Positions 55,126 through 64,000 of a DNA stretch of 64,000 nt are shown piece by piece. The position numbers and the translations under genes are program-made. The notes beneath the pieces were generated by a model. The model did no database searches. It had not been told where the DNA came from and worked only from the letters and a program-made list of their open reading frames with translations. The DNA is from Brackiella oedipodis DSM 13743. GTDB taxonomy: Bacteria > Pseudomonadota > Gammaproteobacteria > Burkholderiales > Burkholderiaceae_B. The DNA lies in the NCBI RefSeq assembly GCF_000621025.1, contig NZ_KK211205.1:186001-250000 (forward strand). Reading direction: 5' to 3'. The stretch's first letter is position 1. The number at the start of each line of letters is the position of its first letter.

Positions 55126-56376
55126 ATGAAACGTTGGCAATGGCTGCTAGTCGCTGGCGTCGCTGGCTTAGCCGCTTGCAGCAACCACAACGACACCGGT
55201 TCGAGTCAATCCGCAGAAGCTGCTTTTGACTTACATGCCCCTTTATCGGTACCTGAGCCGGGACACTTCCATGACACGGCGCCACGGGCTTTGCAAGGCC
55301 ATTACCAGCAGGCTAATTGGAGTGACCTTCCCGGCTGGCAAGCGGATGATGCGCAAAACCTATGGTTGGCGCTTTATAACAATTGCAAAGGCTTAATGCG
55401 TCCAGTCTCTGGATCTAAGGCCATTCCTGCTCGAGCCAAGCCGCTAGCTTGGCAAGCTGTTTGTGCCGCCGTGGCACAAAAAGGCGATCAAGTTGATGCC
55501 GCTCAGGCCAAGCAGTTTTTAGAGGATTATCTACAACCTTGGCAGTTGGCCGGTCAAGGCTTAGTGACGGGCTATTATGAGCCTGTCGTCAAAGGTTCAA
55601 GACACCAGGGTGGTGAATATCAGTGGCCTATGTATGGCAAACCTGATGACTTATTGACCATTGACCTTGGCGATTTATATCCGGAGCTTGTTGGCAAACG
55701 CGTTCGCGGCAAAGTCGTCGATGGCAAAGTCGTGCCTTATGATAGTCGGGCCGAGATTGCCAAAAATCCCAACAAAATCCCTGTCATTGCCTGGTTGCAT
55801 GATCCTGTCGAAGCTTTCTTTTTACAAGTGCAAGGTTCGGGGCGGGTTGAGCTCGATGACGGTAGCCAGATTCGCTTAGCTTATGCCGATCATAACGGCC
55901 ACCCTTACACCTCAATTGGTAAATGGTTGGCACAACAAGGCGAAATGTCGGCCAGTCAAGCCTCCATGCAAAATATTAAAGCTTGGGCGCAAAATCATCC
56001 GAATCGCGTCCAAGAAATGCTCAATGCCAATCATGCCATGGTCTTTTTTAAAGAAGAAGCGATTAGTGACGATGTTGCAGGTCCCAAAGGGGCCTATGGC
56101 ATTCCTTTGATCGCGCAGCGGGCGGTTGCTGTCGATCCTAACTATATCCCTCTGGGGACGCCGATCTTTTTAGCGACGACCTATCCTGCGAGTCAACAAG
56201 CGCTACAAAAAGTCGTGATGGCGCAAGATACAGGCGCAGCGATCAAGGGCGCGGCCAGGGTTGACTTCTTTTGGGGTAGTGGCACTAAGGCAGGCGAACA
56301 AGCAGGTCGCATGAAACAAAACTCCCAAGTTTGGCTTTTATGGCCTAAAGACGCAGGGGCACCGGAGGCACGATGA
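55126..56376 (+). CDS. mltA: Membrane-bound lytic murein transglycosylase A
   Basis: A ~416-residue outer-membrane lipoprotein that cleaves the MurNAc-GlcNAc bond with formation of 1,6-anhydro ends. The lipobox LAAC is at ~residues 16-19. The MltA domain (LVTGYYEPVVKGSR, IAWLHDPVEAFFLQVQGSGRVEL) and the 3D domain (VVMAQDTGAAIKGAARVDFFWGSG) with its catalytic Asp are present. AAGGA 8 nt upstream supports the ATG at 55126. Its stop overlaps the next start (ATGA), so translation is coupled to the UbiH-like gene. Confidence 0.95.
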   Translation: MKRWQWLLVAGVAGLAACSNHNDTGSSQSAEAAFDLHAPLSVPEPGHFHDTAPRALQGHYQQANWSDLPGWQADDAQNLWLALYNNCKGLMRPVSGSKAIPARAKPLAWQAVCAAVAQKGDQVDAAQAKQFLEDYLQPWQLAGQGLVTGYYEPVVKGSRHQGGEYQWPMYGKPDDLLTIDLGDLYPELVGKRVRGKVVDGKVVPYDSRAEIAKNPNKIPVIAWLHDPVEAFFLQVQGSGRVELDDGSQIRLAYADHNGHPYTSIGKWLAQQGEMSASQASMQNIKAWAQNHPNRVQEMLNANHAMVFFKEEAISDDVAGPKGAYGIPLIAQRAVAVDPNYIPLGTPIFLATTYPASQQALQKVVMAQDTGAAIKGAARVDFFWGSGTKAGEQAGRMKQNSQVWLLWPKDAGAPEAR

Positions 56377-57560
56377 AAACTTCTCAACAACACTATGATG
56401 TCGTGGTATGTGGTGCGGGCATTGTGGGTATGGCGACCGCTCTACAGCTAGCCAAACAATCCCTGAAGGTCGCCCTATTGGCTCCAGAGATTGCGCCTAA
56501 ACACGATCTTGGTCAGGATTATCATCCGCGTATTTATGCCATTTCACAAAGCTCTAAAACGTTTTTGCAACACTTAGGCATATGGTCCACGTTGCCACAG
56601 CAGCGTCTTACAGCGGTCAAACATATGCAAGTGTATGGCGATCAGGGGGGGCTCGTGGCGCTTGAGCCAAACACAGAGGAAACTATTTTGTCCTGGATAT
56701 GCGAGTCTGGTGAGATTGAATATGCTTTATATAGAGCCTTGCAATACTCAGGAGTACAGCACATTCAAGATACTGTGCAGCATTTCTTGGATGGACGGGT
56801 CATTACTGCCAAGGGCCTGTCAGTAACGTGCAGTTTATTAATTGGTGCGGATGGTGCTAAGTCCACTGTTCGGCAACTGGGTGATATTGAATATCATAAG
56901 CAGGACTATCATGATACCGGTATGGTATTGCAACTGACGACACAGAAGCCACACAATAACACAGCGTTTCAGTGGTTCGGTGAGCATGGAGTCTTGGCCT
57001 TTTTACCATTACCCGATACCGCGCAGGGCCATCAAGTTTCCATGGTCTGGTCTGCCCCTGATAGTATGGCTCATCGTTGGTTACAAAAAACAACTGAGCA
57101 GGTAGCCACGGAGCTGCCTTTGGCCTTGAATGCGATTTGTGGACGTCAATTGGGTGACTTAAAAGTGCGCAGTCGTTTGCTTGGCTTTCCTCTGACCTTG
57201 GAGCGCTCAGGCATGATAGCCAACAAAATCGCCCTGGTGGGGGATGCTGCTCATCGAGTTCATCCACTCGCAGGACAAGGCTTGAATCTAGGCTTAAATG
57301 ATGTCGAAGTCTTATGCCGCTTAATTGCTGAACGTGAGTCTTTCCGCGAACCGGGGGATTACCGAATCTTGCAACGTTATCGGATTGCACGCGCCGAGGC
57401 GATTTGGCAAATGCGTTTTGTGACGCATGGTTTGCACGGCCTATTTAGACATACCGAAGTGCCGATTGTCATGTTGCGTAACCTTGGTATGTCAGTGGTC
57501 AATCGCATGCCTATTGTTAAACAGCTTTTACTCAAAAAAGCGGCAGGCGATATTAGTTAA
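56373..57560 (+). CDS. UbiH/UbiF/VisC-type FAD-dependent hydroxylase
   Basis: A 395-residue flavoprotein monooxygenase of ubiquinone synthesis. VVVCGAGIVGMATALQLA at ~10-27 is the FAD Rossmann motif, YHPRIYAIS is the family's R-x-x-A-I/L-S motif, and GDAAHRVHPLAGQGLNLGLND near ~290-310 is the second FAD motif in the UbiH/VisC style. Which ring position it hydroxylates is not decided by sequence. It lies between mltA and dsbC. The UbiM-type gene at the window start is a different branch. Confidence 0.9.
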   Translation: MKTSQQHYDVVVCGAGIVGMATALQLAKQSLKVALLAPEIAPKHDLGQDYHPRIYAISQSSKTFLQHLGIWSTLPQQRLTAVKHMQVYGDQGGLVALEPNTEETILSWICESGEIEYALYRALQYSGVQHIQDTVQHFLDGRVITAKGLSVTCSLLIGADGAKSTVRQLGDIEYHKQDYHDTGMVLQLTTQKPHNNTAFQWFGEHGVLAFLPLPDTAQGHQVSMVWSAPDSMAHRWLQKTTEQVATELPLALNAICGRQLGDLKVRSRLLGFPLTLERSGMIANKIALVGDAAHRVHPLAGQGLNLGLNDVEVLCRLIAERESFREPGDYRILQRYRIARAEAIWQMRFVTHGLHGLFRHTEVPIVMLRNLGMSVVNRMPIVKQLLLKKAAGDIS

Positions 57561-57626
57561 TTTACTCACATCTTTTGGCGTTCGTTGCAACGTCGACGTG
57601 AGGTTGTCAATAAAACGGAGTTGGTT

Positions 57627-58361
57627 TTGTCTTTTTTTAGAAAATATGGATCCTTGTTTTTTAGTGCAGGCGTATTGAGCGCGATAGCGAGTCCTTTAGC
57701 TTGGGCCGATAGCACCACGGATGCGATCAAACACAAAGTCGAAAAGGCTTTTAATATTGAAGTCGATGGCGTTGAGGTTACCCCATTTAAAGGGTTATAT
57801 GAGGTGCAGACGGGTGATAGTCTGATTTATACCAATCAGGCCGTCGATTATGTGATGGCAGGCCGTTTAGTGGATGTGAAGGCCCAAAAGGACTTGACCT
57901 CTGAGCGTATGACGATGATTGGTGGAATTAAGGATTTTTCTAAATTACCGTTGCAGAATGCCCTTAAACTGGGCGATCCGCATGGCAAAAAGAAAATCAT
58001 TACCTTTGAGGATCCCAGTTGTCCGTATTGCAAGAAACTTGCCGAGGAATTCAAAAAACTTGACGGCGTTACGGTATATACCTTTATGATTCCCATTTTG
58101 TCACCGGATTCTTTTACTAAATCCAAACAAATTTGGTGCGCTAAGAACAAAGAGCAAGCCTGGGAAGACTGGATGATTGCCCATAAGGATCTTCCCGAAG
58201 CCAGCGCTGACTGCGATATCAGTGCACTACAAGCGAATTTAGAATTGAGTCGAACCTATAAAGTGCAGGGCACACCGGCGATTTTCTTTGAAAATGGCAG
58301 ACGTTTAAATGGCTATATTCCGATGTCGACCATCAAAGAAATGCTCGACCTCAAGAATTAA
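57627..58361 (+). CDS. dsbC: Thiol:disulfide isomerase DsbC
   Basis: A ~244-residue periplasmic protein: signal peptide (cleavage after AWA, ~residue 28), N-terminal dimerisation domain (~30-90), and a thioredoxin domain with the active site CPYC ([12 protein letters not shown]) and the cis-Pro in VQGTPAIFF. It isomerises wrong disulfides. The start is probably TTG at 57627, with GGAG at 57617-57620 six nt upstream; the open frame runs back to 57585 without a ribosome site. Its 3' end overlaps trmB tail-to-tail by four bases. Confidence 0.93.
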   Translation: MSFFRKYGSLFFSAGVLSAIASPLAWADSTTDAIKHKVEKAFNIEVDGVEVTPFKGLYEVQTGDSLIYTNQAVDYVMAGRLVDVKAQKDLTSERMTMIGGIKDFSKLPLQNALKLGDPHGKKKIITFEDPSCPYCKKLAEEFKKLDGVTVYTFMIPILSPDSFTKSKQIWCAKNKEQAWEDWMIAHKDLPEASADCDISALQANLELSRTYKVQGTPAIFFENGRRLNGYIPMSTIKEMLDLKN

Positions 58362-59083
58362 GGCTTCCGCTTGCTATAGACGAGATCCCAAACGCCGTGA
58401 CCGAGTCGTAATCCGCGGGTCTCGAACTTGGTCTGTGGCCGGTAATCAGGTTTGACTGAGTAGCCATTGTCACTGGCCTTATTTTGTAGGGAGGGTTCGG
58501 CATTGAGCACGGCCAGCATTTGTTCGGCGTAATCTTGCCAGTCGGTGGCACAATGCAGATAGCCGCCTGGTTTGAGACGGGTGGCTAAGAGTGCCACGAA
58601 ATCAGCTTGGATGAGGCGTCGTTTGTGATGGCGTTTTTTGGGCCAGGGATCGGGAAAATAAATATGTACGCCATCCAGGCTTTGAGGCGCTATCATGTGT
58701 TCGAGCACCTCGACGGCATCATGCTGAATGATGCGGATATTTTCGACGTCATGCGCTTTAATTTTGCGCAACAAAGCCCCCACCCCAGCATTGTAGACTT
58801 CAACCCCAATAAAATTTTCATCTGCACGTGTTTGTGCAATCTTAAGGGTGCTTTCACCCATACCAAAACCAATTTCTAAAATGGTAGGTGCCTGACGCGC
58901 AAACACCTGTGCGAAATCCAATGACGTTTTTTGGAAGGCTAGGCCCCACTGGGGCATGAGCTCGTCCATGGCATTTTTTTGGGCGGGACTCAGGTGCGAG
59001 CGATGGTGTACAAAACTACGAATACGACCAAATTTACCGCTAGGTGCAGAGGCAAATTTGGGAGTCTGCTGTTGTTCAGACAT
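58358..59083 (-). CDS. trmB: tRNA (guanine-N7)-methyltransferase
   Basis: A 241-residue SAM-dependent enzyme forming m7G46 in t[17 protein letters not shown] (SAM site), [16 protein letters not shown], and [18 protein letters not shown] are the classic TrmB motifs, with catalytic Asp in the last. The N-terminal ~45 residues are basic. It is 15 nt downstream of metG on the minus strand. Confidence 0.97.
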   Translation of the reverse strand: MSEQQQTPKFASAPSGKFGRIRSFVHHRSHLSPAQKNAMDELMPQWGLAFQKTSLDFAQVFARQAPTILEIGFGMGESTLKIAQTRADENFIGVEVYNAGVGALLRKIKAHDVENIRIIQHDAVEVLEHMIAPQSLDGVHIYFPDPWPKKRHHKRRLIQADFVALLATRLKPGGYLHCATDWQDYAEQMLAVLNAEPSLQNKASDNGYSVKPDYRPQTKFETRGLRLGHGVWDLVYSKRKP

Positions 59084-59098
59084 AGAACGACCTTGGTG

Positions 59099-61168
59099 TT
59101 AGTGAATACGCATGCCTGGTTCGGCACCTGGGAACGGTTCAAGCACGTATAAGCCTGGATTATGCTTAGGATCAGCGTGTGACGCCGATAGAATCATGCC
59201 CTCAGAGACGCCAAAACGCATTTTGCGAGGCGCCAGATTGGCGACGACTACCGTCAGTTTGCCGACTAAATCCTGCGGTTCGTACATGGATTTGATACCA
59301 CTAAAGACATTGCGATACTTGCCTTCGCCGAGATCAAGCGTAAATTGCAATAATTTATGAGAGCCTTCAACCTGTTGGCAGTCGATGATTTTGGCAATGC
59401 GCAAATCAACCTTGGCAAAGTCTTTGATGTCGATGGTTTCGGCAATCGCTTCGCCACCGGGTTGAATGTCTTCGGCAGCGGTTTCGGGGACTTCAAAGAG
59501 CGCGTCTAGCATGGCGCTGTCAACCCGTTGCATTAAATGCTTGAAAGGCTCGATATGGCTTGGTAATTGGGTGGCATCGGACCAGACGAAACCACGCTCT
59601 TGCGGGAAGAGCTCGCGACTAATGCGCTCTGAGAGTGCCGGTAATACCGGTGTGAGCATCACGGATAAGGCCTTGAAACCGGCCAAAGCGGTAGAACAAA
59701 TATCTTGTAATTGGGCCTTGGTGGCAGCGTCAGCCTCGCTAATGCCTTTGGCGAGTAGCCAAGGTTTAGCATTATCAAAGGCTTGATTAAGCTTATCCGC
59801 AAAACTCATGATGTGGCGGATGGCACGTGCATATTCGCGCTGATGGAAGTCCTTTTCGACATCCGCTGTGACTTGAGCGATTTGCTCTTGTATGGTTTGC
59901 GGATTCTGATACGCCAATTGTCCATTGAAATGACGACTAATAAAATTACTGGCGCGACTAGCGATATTGATATATTTGCCAATAAGATCAGCGTTGATGC
60001 GCGCCACAAAGTCATCGGGGTTAAAGTCAATATCTTCGACACGCGCGTTAAGCTTAGCGGCGAGGTAATAACGTAACCACTCAGGATTCATATTGAGATC
60101 TAAATAACGCAGTGGCGAGATCCCTGTGCCGCGGCTTTTGGACATTTTTTCGCCGCTAACAGTGATGAAACCATGCACACAGAGATTATCTGGCGTCTTG
60201 CGTCCAGAGAACTTCAGCATCGCTGGCCAGAACAAAGCATGGAAATAGACAATATCTTTGCCAATAAAGTGCACTTGTTCGGTATCGTTGTTGGGATCCA
60301 TTAATTGCTCAAAATCGATGCCTTGACGATCACAGTAGGCCTTGAGTGAAGCTAGATAACCGATAGGTGCATCGAGCCAAACATAAAAATATTTGCCAGG
60401 CGCATCTGGGATTGGAATCCCGAAGTAGGGTTGATCACGAGAAATATCCCAATCATTGAGTTTGCTGTCTTCGAGCGTACTACCCAACCACTCTCGGGTT
60501 TTGGCGAGTACTTCGGGTTGCAGGCGTTTGATGCCATAACGGTTATCGCCCTGCGTCCAATCCAATAAAAACTCTACACATTGCGGGTCCGATAAATTAA
60601 AGAAAAAATGCTCTGATGATTTCAGGACAGGTTTGGAACCACTGAGTGTGGAATAAGGGTCAATGAGTTCGGTTGGGGCATACACCGTACTACAGACCTC
60701 ACAAGAGTCGCCATACTGGTCTTTGGCATGGCATTTTGGGCATTCACCCTTAATGTATCTATCTGGCAAGAACATGCCTTTGACCGGATCGAAGAATTGT
60801 TCAATCTGACGCTGACTAATGAAACCAGCGTTTTTGAGAGTGCGATAAACCTCTTGGGCGATGGCTGTATTTTCGGGGCTATGCGTACTGTGCCAGTGAT
60901 CAAACTTAATATGAAAACCGTTGAGATAGCGTGGCCTTTCGGCGGCGATATTTTGAACCAGTTGCTCAGGGGTAATGCCTTCTTTTTCGGCCTTGAGCAT
61001 GATGGGCGCGCCGTGTGCATCGTCAGCGCCCACAAAATGGACTGTATTACCCGCCATACGCTGAGCCCGTACCCAAATATCGGCTTGAATGTATTCCATG
61101 ATGTGGCCAATATGAAAAGAGCCATTGGCATAAGGTAGGGCGGTAGTGACAAAAAAAGTTCTAGACAT
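59099..61168 (-). CDS. metG: Methionyl-tRNA synthetase
   Basis: A ~689-residue class I synthetase of the dimeric, zinc-containing bacterial type. HIGH (FHIGHIMEY), the zinc-binding cysteines CPKC and CEVC, KMSKS ([11 protein letters not shown]) and a C-terminal tRNA-binding OB domain ([11 protein letters not shown]) are present. I start at the ATG at 61168, matching the usual [15 protein letters not shown]; a longer frame adds five residues. It is divergent from the small membrane protein / Mrp side only indirectly, as the small gene upstream is on the same strand. Confidence 0.97.
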   Translation of the reverse strand: MSRTFFVTTALPYANGSFHIGHIMEYIQADIWVRAQRMAGNTVHFVGADDAHGAPIMLKAEKEGITPEQLVQNIAAERPRYLNGFHIKFDHWHSTHSPENTAIAQEVYRTLKNAGFISQRQIEQFFDPVKGMFLPDRYIKGECPKCHAKDQYGDSCEVCSTVYAPTELIDPYSTLSGSKPVLKSSEHFFFNLSDPQCVEFLLDWTQGDNRYGIKRLQPEVLAKTREWLGSTLEDSKLNDWDISRDQPYFGIPIPDAPGKYFYVWLDAPIGYLASLKAYCDRQGIDFEQLMDPNNDTEQVHFIGKDIVYFHALFWPAMLKFSGRKTPDNLCVHGFITVSGEKMSKSRGTGISPLRYLDLNMNPEWLRYYLAAKLNARVEDIDFNPDDFVARINADLIGKYINIASRASNFISRHFNGQLAYQNPQTIQEQIAQVTADVEKDFHQREYARAIRHIMSFADKLNQAFDNAKPWLLAKGISEADAATKAQLQDICSTALAGFKALSVMLTPVLPALSERISRELFPQERGFVWSDATQLPSHIEPFKHLMQRVDSAMLDALFEVPETAAEDIQPGGEAIAETIDIKDFAKVDLRIAKIIDCQQVEGSHKLLQFTLDLGEGKYRNVFSGIKSMYEPQDLVGKLTVVVANLAPRKMRFGVSEGMILSASHADPKHNPGLYVLEPFPGAEPGMRIH

Positions 61169-61258
61169 ATAACGGTATTTCAAAAAAGTTTTAAAAGAAT
61201 AATTTTAGCAAATTGCTGCTCAATAACGGGTTTCGTACTAAAATGCCCGCTTTTGTAC

Positions 61259-61552
61259 CTAGCGAATCTCGTGCAAATCGACGTCGGTGACCTTAGAGGG
61301 ATCAATGGTTTTGATGCGTTGATCTTTGTGCTTGAAGCGCTCCCCAAAATGACTCGTTTGTTTGGCTTTATGGCGAGTTTTTTGCCAGTAGCTTTGGGCC
61401 GAAAAAGGTTTGCCGCGTAGCTTATTGACCACAAATAGAATCGCCACGGCAATTACCGCACTAATAATAAAAATAAATGCCATCGTTAAGCCAATCAGCG
61501 TGACCACAAAAAAGACAATGGCTTGGAGCAAACGTTGTAGAAACTCTGACAT
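61259..61552 (-). CDS. Small membrane protein, unknown function
   Basis: A 97-residue protein with a long hydrophobic stretch at ~8-45 (probably two closely spaced helices) and a basic Lys/His/Arg-rich tail to the end. I do not recognise a family. It lies upstream of metG on the same strand and is divergent from the Mrp/ApbC gene, with a 98-bp intergenic gap likely to hold both promoters. A position next to metG alone gives no functional clue. Confidence 0.7.
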   Translation of the reverse strand: MSEFLQRLLQAIVFFVVTLIGLTMAFIFIISAVIAVAILFVVNKLRGKPFSAQSYWQKTRHKAKQTSHFGERFKHKDQRIKTIDPSKVTDVDLHEIR

Positions 61553-61650
61553 GCAATAATCTCCTACGGGAAGTGGCTATTTCGGATTAAAATCCAGTTT
61601 AGCGTTAAGATATCTATTTTACCTAATGAGAAAAACAGGAGCCTTTATTA

Positions 61651-62760
61651 ATGGAAAATCTTGAAAGCTTAGTAAAACTTTTACAAGAAAACCTTAAAGA
61701 TCCGTTAACGAACGCTTTGATTGGTCAAAAAATCAAAGTGCACGATTTTCAGACTGGTAAAAAAATTCTTGGACTCATTAAGTCCAAACGACTTAAGTTT
61801 AAATTTCAGCCTGGTTTTTTTATGAGTGATGAGCACAAAAAGGCGCTCATCGAACAAATCCAGAACCTAGCTCAACAACAGGATGTAGAGCTGGATATTG
61901 AGATTATAGATGGGGTTAAAACTCACGTAGTTCAAGGGGGCATTAAGCCGCTCAAGACGGTCAAAAATATTATCGCTGTGGCCTCAGGAAAAGGCGGTGT
62001 GGGCAAAAGCACCACCGCTGTTAATTTGGCCTTGGCCCTATCTAAGCAAGGTGCCCGCGTGGGCGTGCTCGACGCCGATATTTACGGTCCAAGCCAACCA
62101 CTTATGTTGGGGGTCAAAGAGGGTAAACCCAAAGTGGTCAATAGTAAGATGCAACCTTGGTCAGCACATGGCATATGGGTCAATTCAATCGGCTTTTTGA
62201 TTGACGGCGATGCGCCAGCGATTCTACGCGGACCGATGGTGTCACAAGCACTGGACCAATTAGTGCAACAAACGGCTTGGCCCGATCTTGATTATTTAGT
62301 GGTGGATATGCCACCTGGTACGGGAGATATTGCGTTAACCTTATCACAAAAAGTTCCTGTGGTAGGTTCTGTAATTGTGACCACGCCCCAAGACGTCGCC
62401 TTGATTGATGCGCGCAAAGGTGTCTTGATGTTCCATAAGGTAGATGTGCCTGTCTTGGGTCTCATAGAAAATATGAGCATGTTTACTTGCCCTAACTGTG
62501 GTCATACAGAGCATTTATTTGGTCATGGCGGAGGTCGTAAAATGGCTCAAGAACTGAATGTGCCTTGGTTAGGCGATTTACCACTCACCAGGGATGTCCG
62601 CGAGCAAACGGATTCCGGTAATCCAACTGTAATTTCTGATCCAGATTCAGAAGCGGCCAAGATTTACCAAACCATCGCTCACAAAGTCGCCTTGCAAATT
62701 GCAACTTTACCCATCGACCATTCTGGTGCTTTCCCTAAAGTCGTGGTGCAGTCTGTTTAA
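61651..62760 (+). CDS. apbC: Iron-sulfur cluster carrier Mrp/ApbC (P-loop ATPase)
   Basis: A 369-residue protein with an N-terminal MIP18/DUF59-like domain (~1-95) and a MinD-type P-loop ATPase. The deviant Walker A GKGGVGKST is at ~114-122, LDADIYGPSQP and DMPPGTGDIALTLSQ follow, and a CxxC (CPNC) near ~280 binds the cluster at the dimer interface. It carries [4Fe-4S] clusters to client enzymes. The N-terminal domain is diverged from the usual MIP18 sequence. The TamA-like gene starts 14 nt downstream. Confidence 0.95.
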   Translation: MENLESLVKLLQENLKDPLTNALIGQKIKVHDFQTGKKILGLIKSKRLKFKFQPGFFMSDEHKKALIEQIQNLAQQQDVELDIEIIDGVKTHVVQGGIKPLKTVKNIIAVASGKGGVGKSTTAVNLALALSKQGARVGVLDADIYGPSQPLMLGVKEGKPKVVNSKMQPWSAHGIWVNSIGFLIDGDAPAILRGPMVSQALDQLVQQTAWPDLDYLVVDMPPGTGDIALTLSQKVPVVGSVIVTTPQDVALIDARKGVLMFHKVDVPVLGLIENMSMFTCPNCGHTEHLFGHGGGRKMAQELNVPWLGDLPLTRDVREQTDSGNPTVISDPDSEAAKIYQTIAHKVALQIATLPIDHSGAFPKVVVQSV

Positions 62761-62774
62761 TTGACCAAAAAATT

Positions 62775-64000
62775 ATGTTGGCCAAAAAATCCTACCTAAA
62801 GCTCCTTTTGTGTCTGTACTTGCCAAGCAGCTTGGCCTGGTCAGACACGGTACCGACGACCACAGCTAAGGCAGAGTCGGGTGCTAGCAAAAACGCAGTA
62901 TATGCTGACGAAGTCAGCCCTGATCCAAGCGCTGCCAAGCAAGCGCGGCCAAAAACCTCTAAGTCCAATCTCCCTAAGGAATTGGCAGGGGTTTGGCCTT
63001 TTAATGTCGTGGCCCCTGAGGAAGGCGGAGATAGCAGTATTTGGCAAACCTCAGATGGCCAAGATGGGGATAAGGGCAGTGCGCAAATACCCGAGGTCAT
63101 CATCAATCCTAGTGGCCTAAGTACGCAAACCCTTGAGGTGGTCAATAAAGGTGTGCAAGCCGTATTACGGCAAATTGGCGACGCCGATGCAGATGCGCGT
63201 GAGGCCTTTAGGATTCGTCGTAAAGGCCACGATACGATTGTCACCGCATTGCAAACCCAGGGCTATTTTGATGCTAAGGTCAAACTCGAAGTCGGTGAGG
63301 ATATTGGCGGCGAAACATGGGATGTTAGTATCCAGCCAGGTCAACAATCCAAAATCCGCACAGTTAATAATCAATTTGTCGGTCGCATCAGCAAATCCGG
63401 TTATGAACAACGTCTGCAAGGACTTCGCAAAGACTGGAAATTGCCCATTGGTGATGGTTTTGTGAACAAAAAATGGTCGGATGCTAAATCCGATTTGATT
63501 ACCAATGTTAAGGCCGAAGACTTTTACCTAGCACGCATGATGGAAACACATGCCAGTGTCGACCCAGAGCTCTCAGCGGTTGATCTCAAAACCGTGGTTG
63601 ATAGCGGCCCAGCCGTAAAACTCGGCAATATTGAAGTCTTGGGGTTGCGTCGGGTACCCGTAAGCCTAATTCGACGCTATATCAAATACAAACCAGGTGA
63701 TCGTTTTACGCAAGCTCAGCTCGATGAATGGCAACAAAACCTGATGAATACCAACTTTTTTCGCGGAGCCTTTGTGTCCTTGCGCAAACCACCGGGGGCC
63801 GAAGTCTACAAGCAAGATGAAGTTGAGCTACCCATCAATGTTTATGTTACTGAAGCGCCAGCGCGTCTCTTTAGAGCAGCCGCGGGGATTGATGATGTCA
63901 ATATTGTGAGGGTCGAAGGCACGTATCGCCAAAATATCGTCGCTCATAAACCTTTTTCCCTAGAAACAGGCGTGAGCGCGGGTTTTAAAGAACAACGTGC
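62775..64000 (+). CDS. tamA: TamA-like outer-membrane Omp85 protein, 5' part (runs off the window)
   Basis: An open frame from the ATG at 62775 stays open to the window end (408 codons visible). It starts with a signal peptide (to ~residue 22), then a ~75-residue low-complexity linker rich in Ala/Lys/Ser/Gly. POTRA-like domains follow (GYFDAKVKLEVG; LGNIEVLGLRRVPVSLIRRY; YKPGDRFTQAQLDEWQQNL), and the start of the beta-barrel (FRAAAGIDDVNIVRVEGTYRQN). TamA works with TamB in envelope and autotransporter assembly. BamA is excluded by the smaller number of POTRA domains. The barrel end is outside the window. Confidence 0.88.
   Translation, partial: MLAKKSYLKLLLCLYLPSSLAWSDTVPTTTAKAESGASKNAVYADEVSPDPSAAKQARPKTSKSNLPKELAGVWPFNVVAPEEGGDSSIWQTSDGQDGDKGSAQIPEVIINPSGLSTQTLEVVNKGVQAVLRQIGDADADAREAFRIRRKGHDTIVTALQTQGYFDAKVKLEVGEDIGGETWDVSIQPGQQSKIRTVNNQFVGRISKSGYEQRLQGLRKDWKLPIGDGFVNKKWSDAKSDLITNVKAEDFYLARMMETHASVDPELSAVDLKTVVDSGPAVKLGNIEVLGLRRVPVSLIRRYIKYKPGDRFTQAQLDEWQQNLMNTNFFRGAFVSLRKPPGAEVYKQDEVELPINVYVTEAPARLFRAAAGIDDVNIVRVEGTYRQNIVAHKPFSLETGVSAGFKEQR

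Noticed and set aside
56857-57390. 177-codon minus-strand open frame
   Set aside because: It lies fully antisense to the UbiH-like gene, whose motifs are complete; there is no ribosome site or recognisable protein feature.
60622-61152. 176-codon minus-strand frame overlapping metG
   Set aside because: It is a shifted frame of metG, which has all synthetase motifs in its own frame.

Overview
The window reads as chromosomal DNA of a low-to-mid GC betaproteobacterium, most likely Burkholderiales and close to the Alcaligenaceae. This is inferred from gene order and protein style: divergent metG / Mrp-ApbC followed by a TamA-type gene, proS divergent to an rppH with a long basic tail, mltA-ubiH-dsbC-trmB, and a complete ybgC-tolQRAB-pal block. 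No tRNA, rRNA, CRISPR array, insertion sequence or prophage was recognised. Genus cannot be fixed from the sequence alone.

Region 1 (1-1598): the 3' part of a UbiM-type ubiquinone hydroxylase and a convergent SAM-dependent methyltransferase of the MnmM/YtqB type.

Region 2 (about 1.7-34.2 kb): a surface-glycan locus of about 32 kb. It holds an O-antigen-ligase-like protein, a polyprenyl-phosphate sugar-1-phosphate transferase, the dTDP-L-rhamnose genes rfbAB (minus strand) and rfbCD (plus strand) arranged divergently, at least six cytoplasmic glycosyltransferases (some fused or with degenerate second domains), a rhamnan-synthesis-F protein fused to a HAD-like domain, a Wzm/Wzt ABC exporter, UDP-galactopyranose mutase, a polysaccharide pyruvyl transferase, five acyltransferase-3 proteins (two with C-terminal SGNH domains, one of them lacking the catalytic His and Glu motif), and a GtrA/GtrB pair with a DUF6056-like polytopic protein as possible partner. 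Together they suggest a rhamnose- and galactofuranose-containing glycan that is exported by an ABC transporter, decorated with pyruvate ketal, acyl and glucosyl-type groups, and ligated at the periplasmic face.

Region 3 (34.3-39.8 kb): a metallophosphoesterase, a copper chaperone with a His-rich N-terminal segment, a DASS-family dicarboxylate/anion transporter, a small membrane PH-domain gene split by a -1 frameshift at a T8 tract, and an alpha/beta hydrolase.

Region 4 (39.9-51.3 kb): the Tol-Pal envelope system (ybgC, tolQ, tolR, tolA, tolB, pal, then cpoB behind a terminator), preceded by a second TolA-like gene that follows proS directly. Then come rppH and an nfeD - SPFH/QmcA - Sel1-repeat operon.

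Region 5 (51.4-64 kb): a tandem duplication of a PutP-type sodium/solute symporter, followed by housekeeping genes: mltA, a UbiH/VisC hydroxylase, dsbC, trmB, metG, a small membrane protein, the Mrp/ApbC P-loop iron-sulfur carrier, and the 5' part of a TamA-like Omp85 protein that runs off the window.
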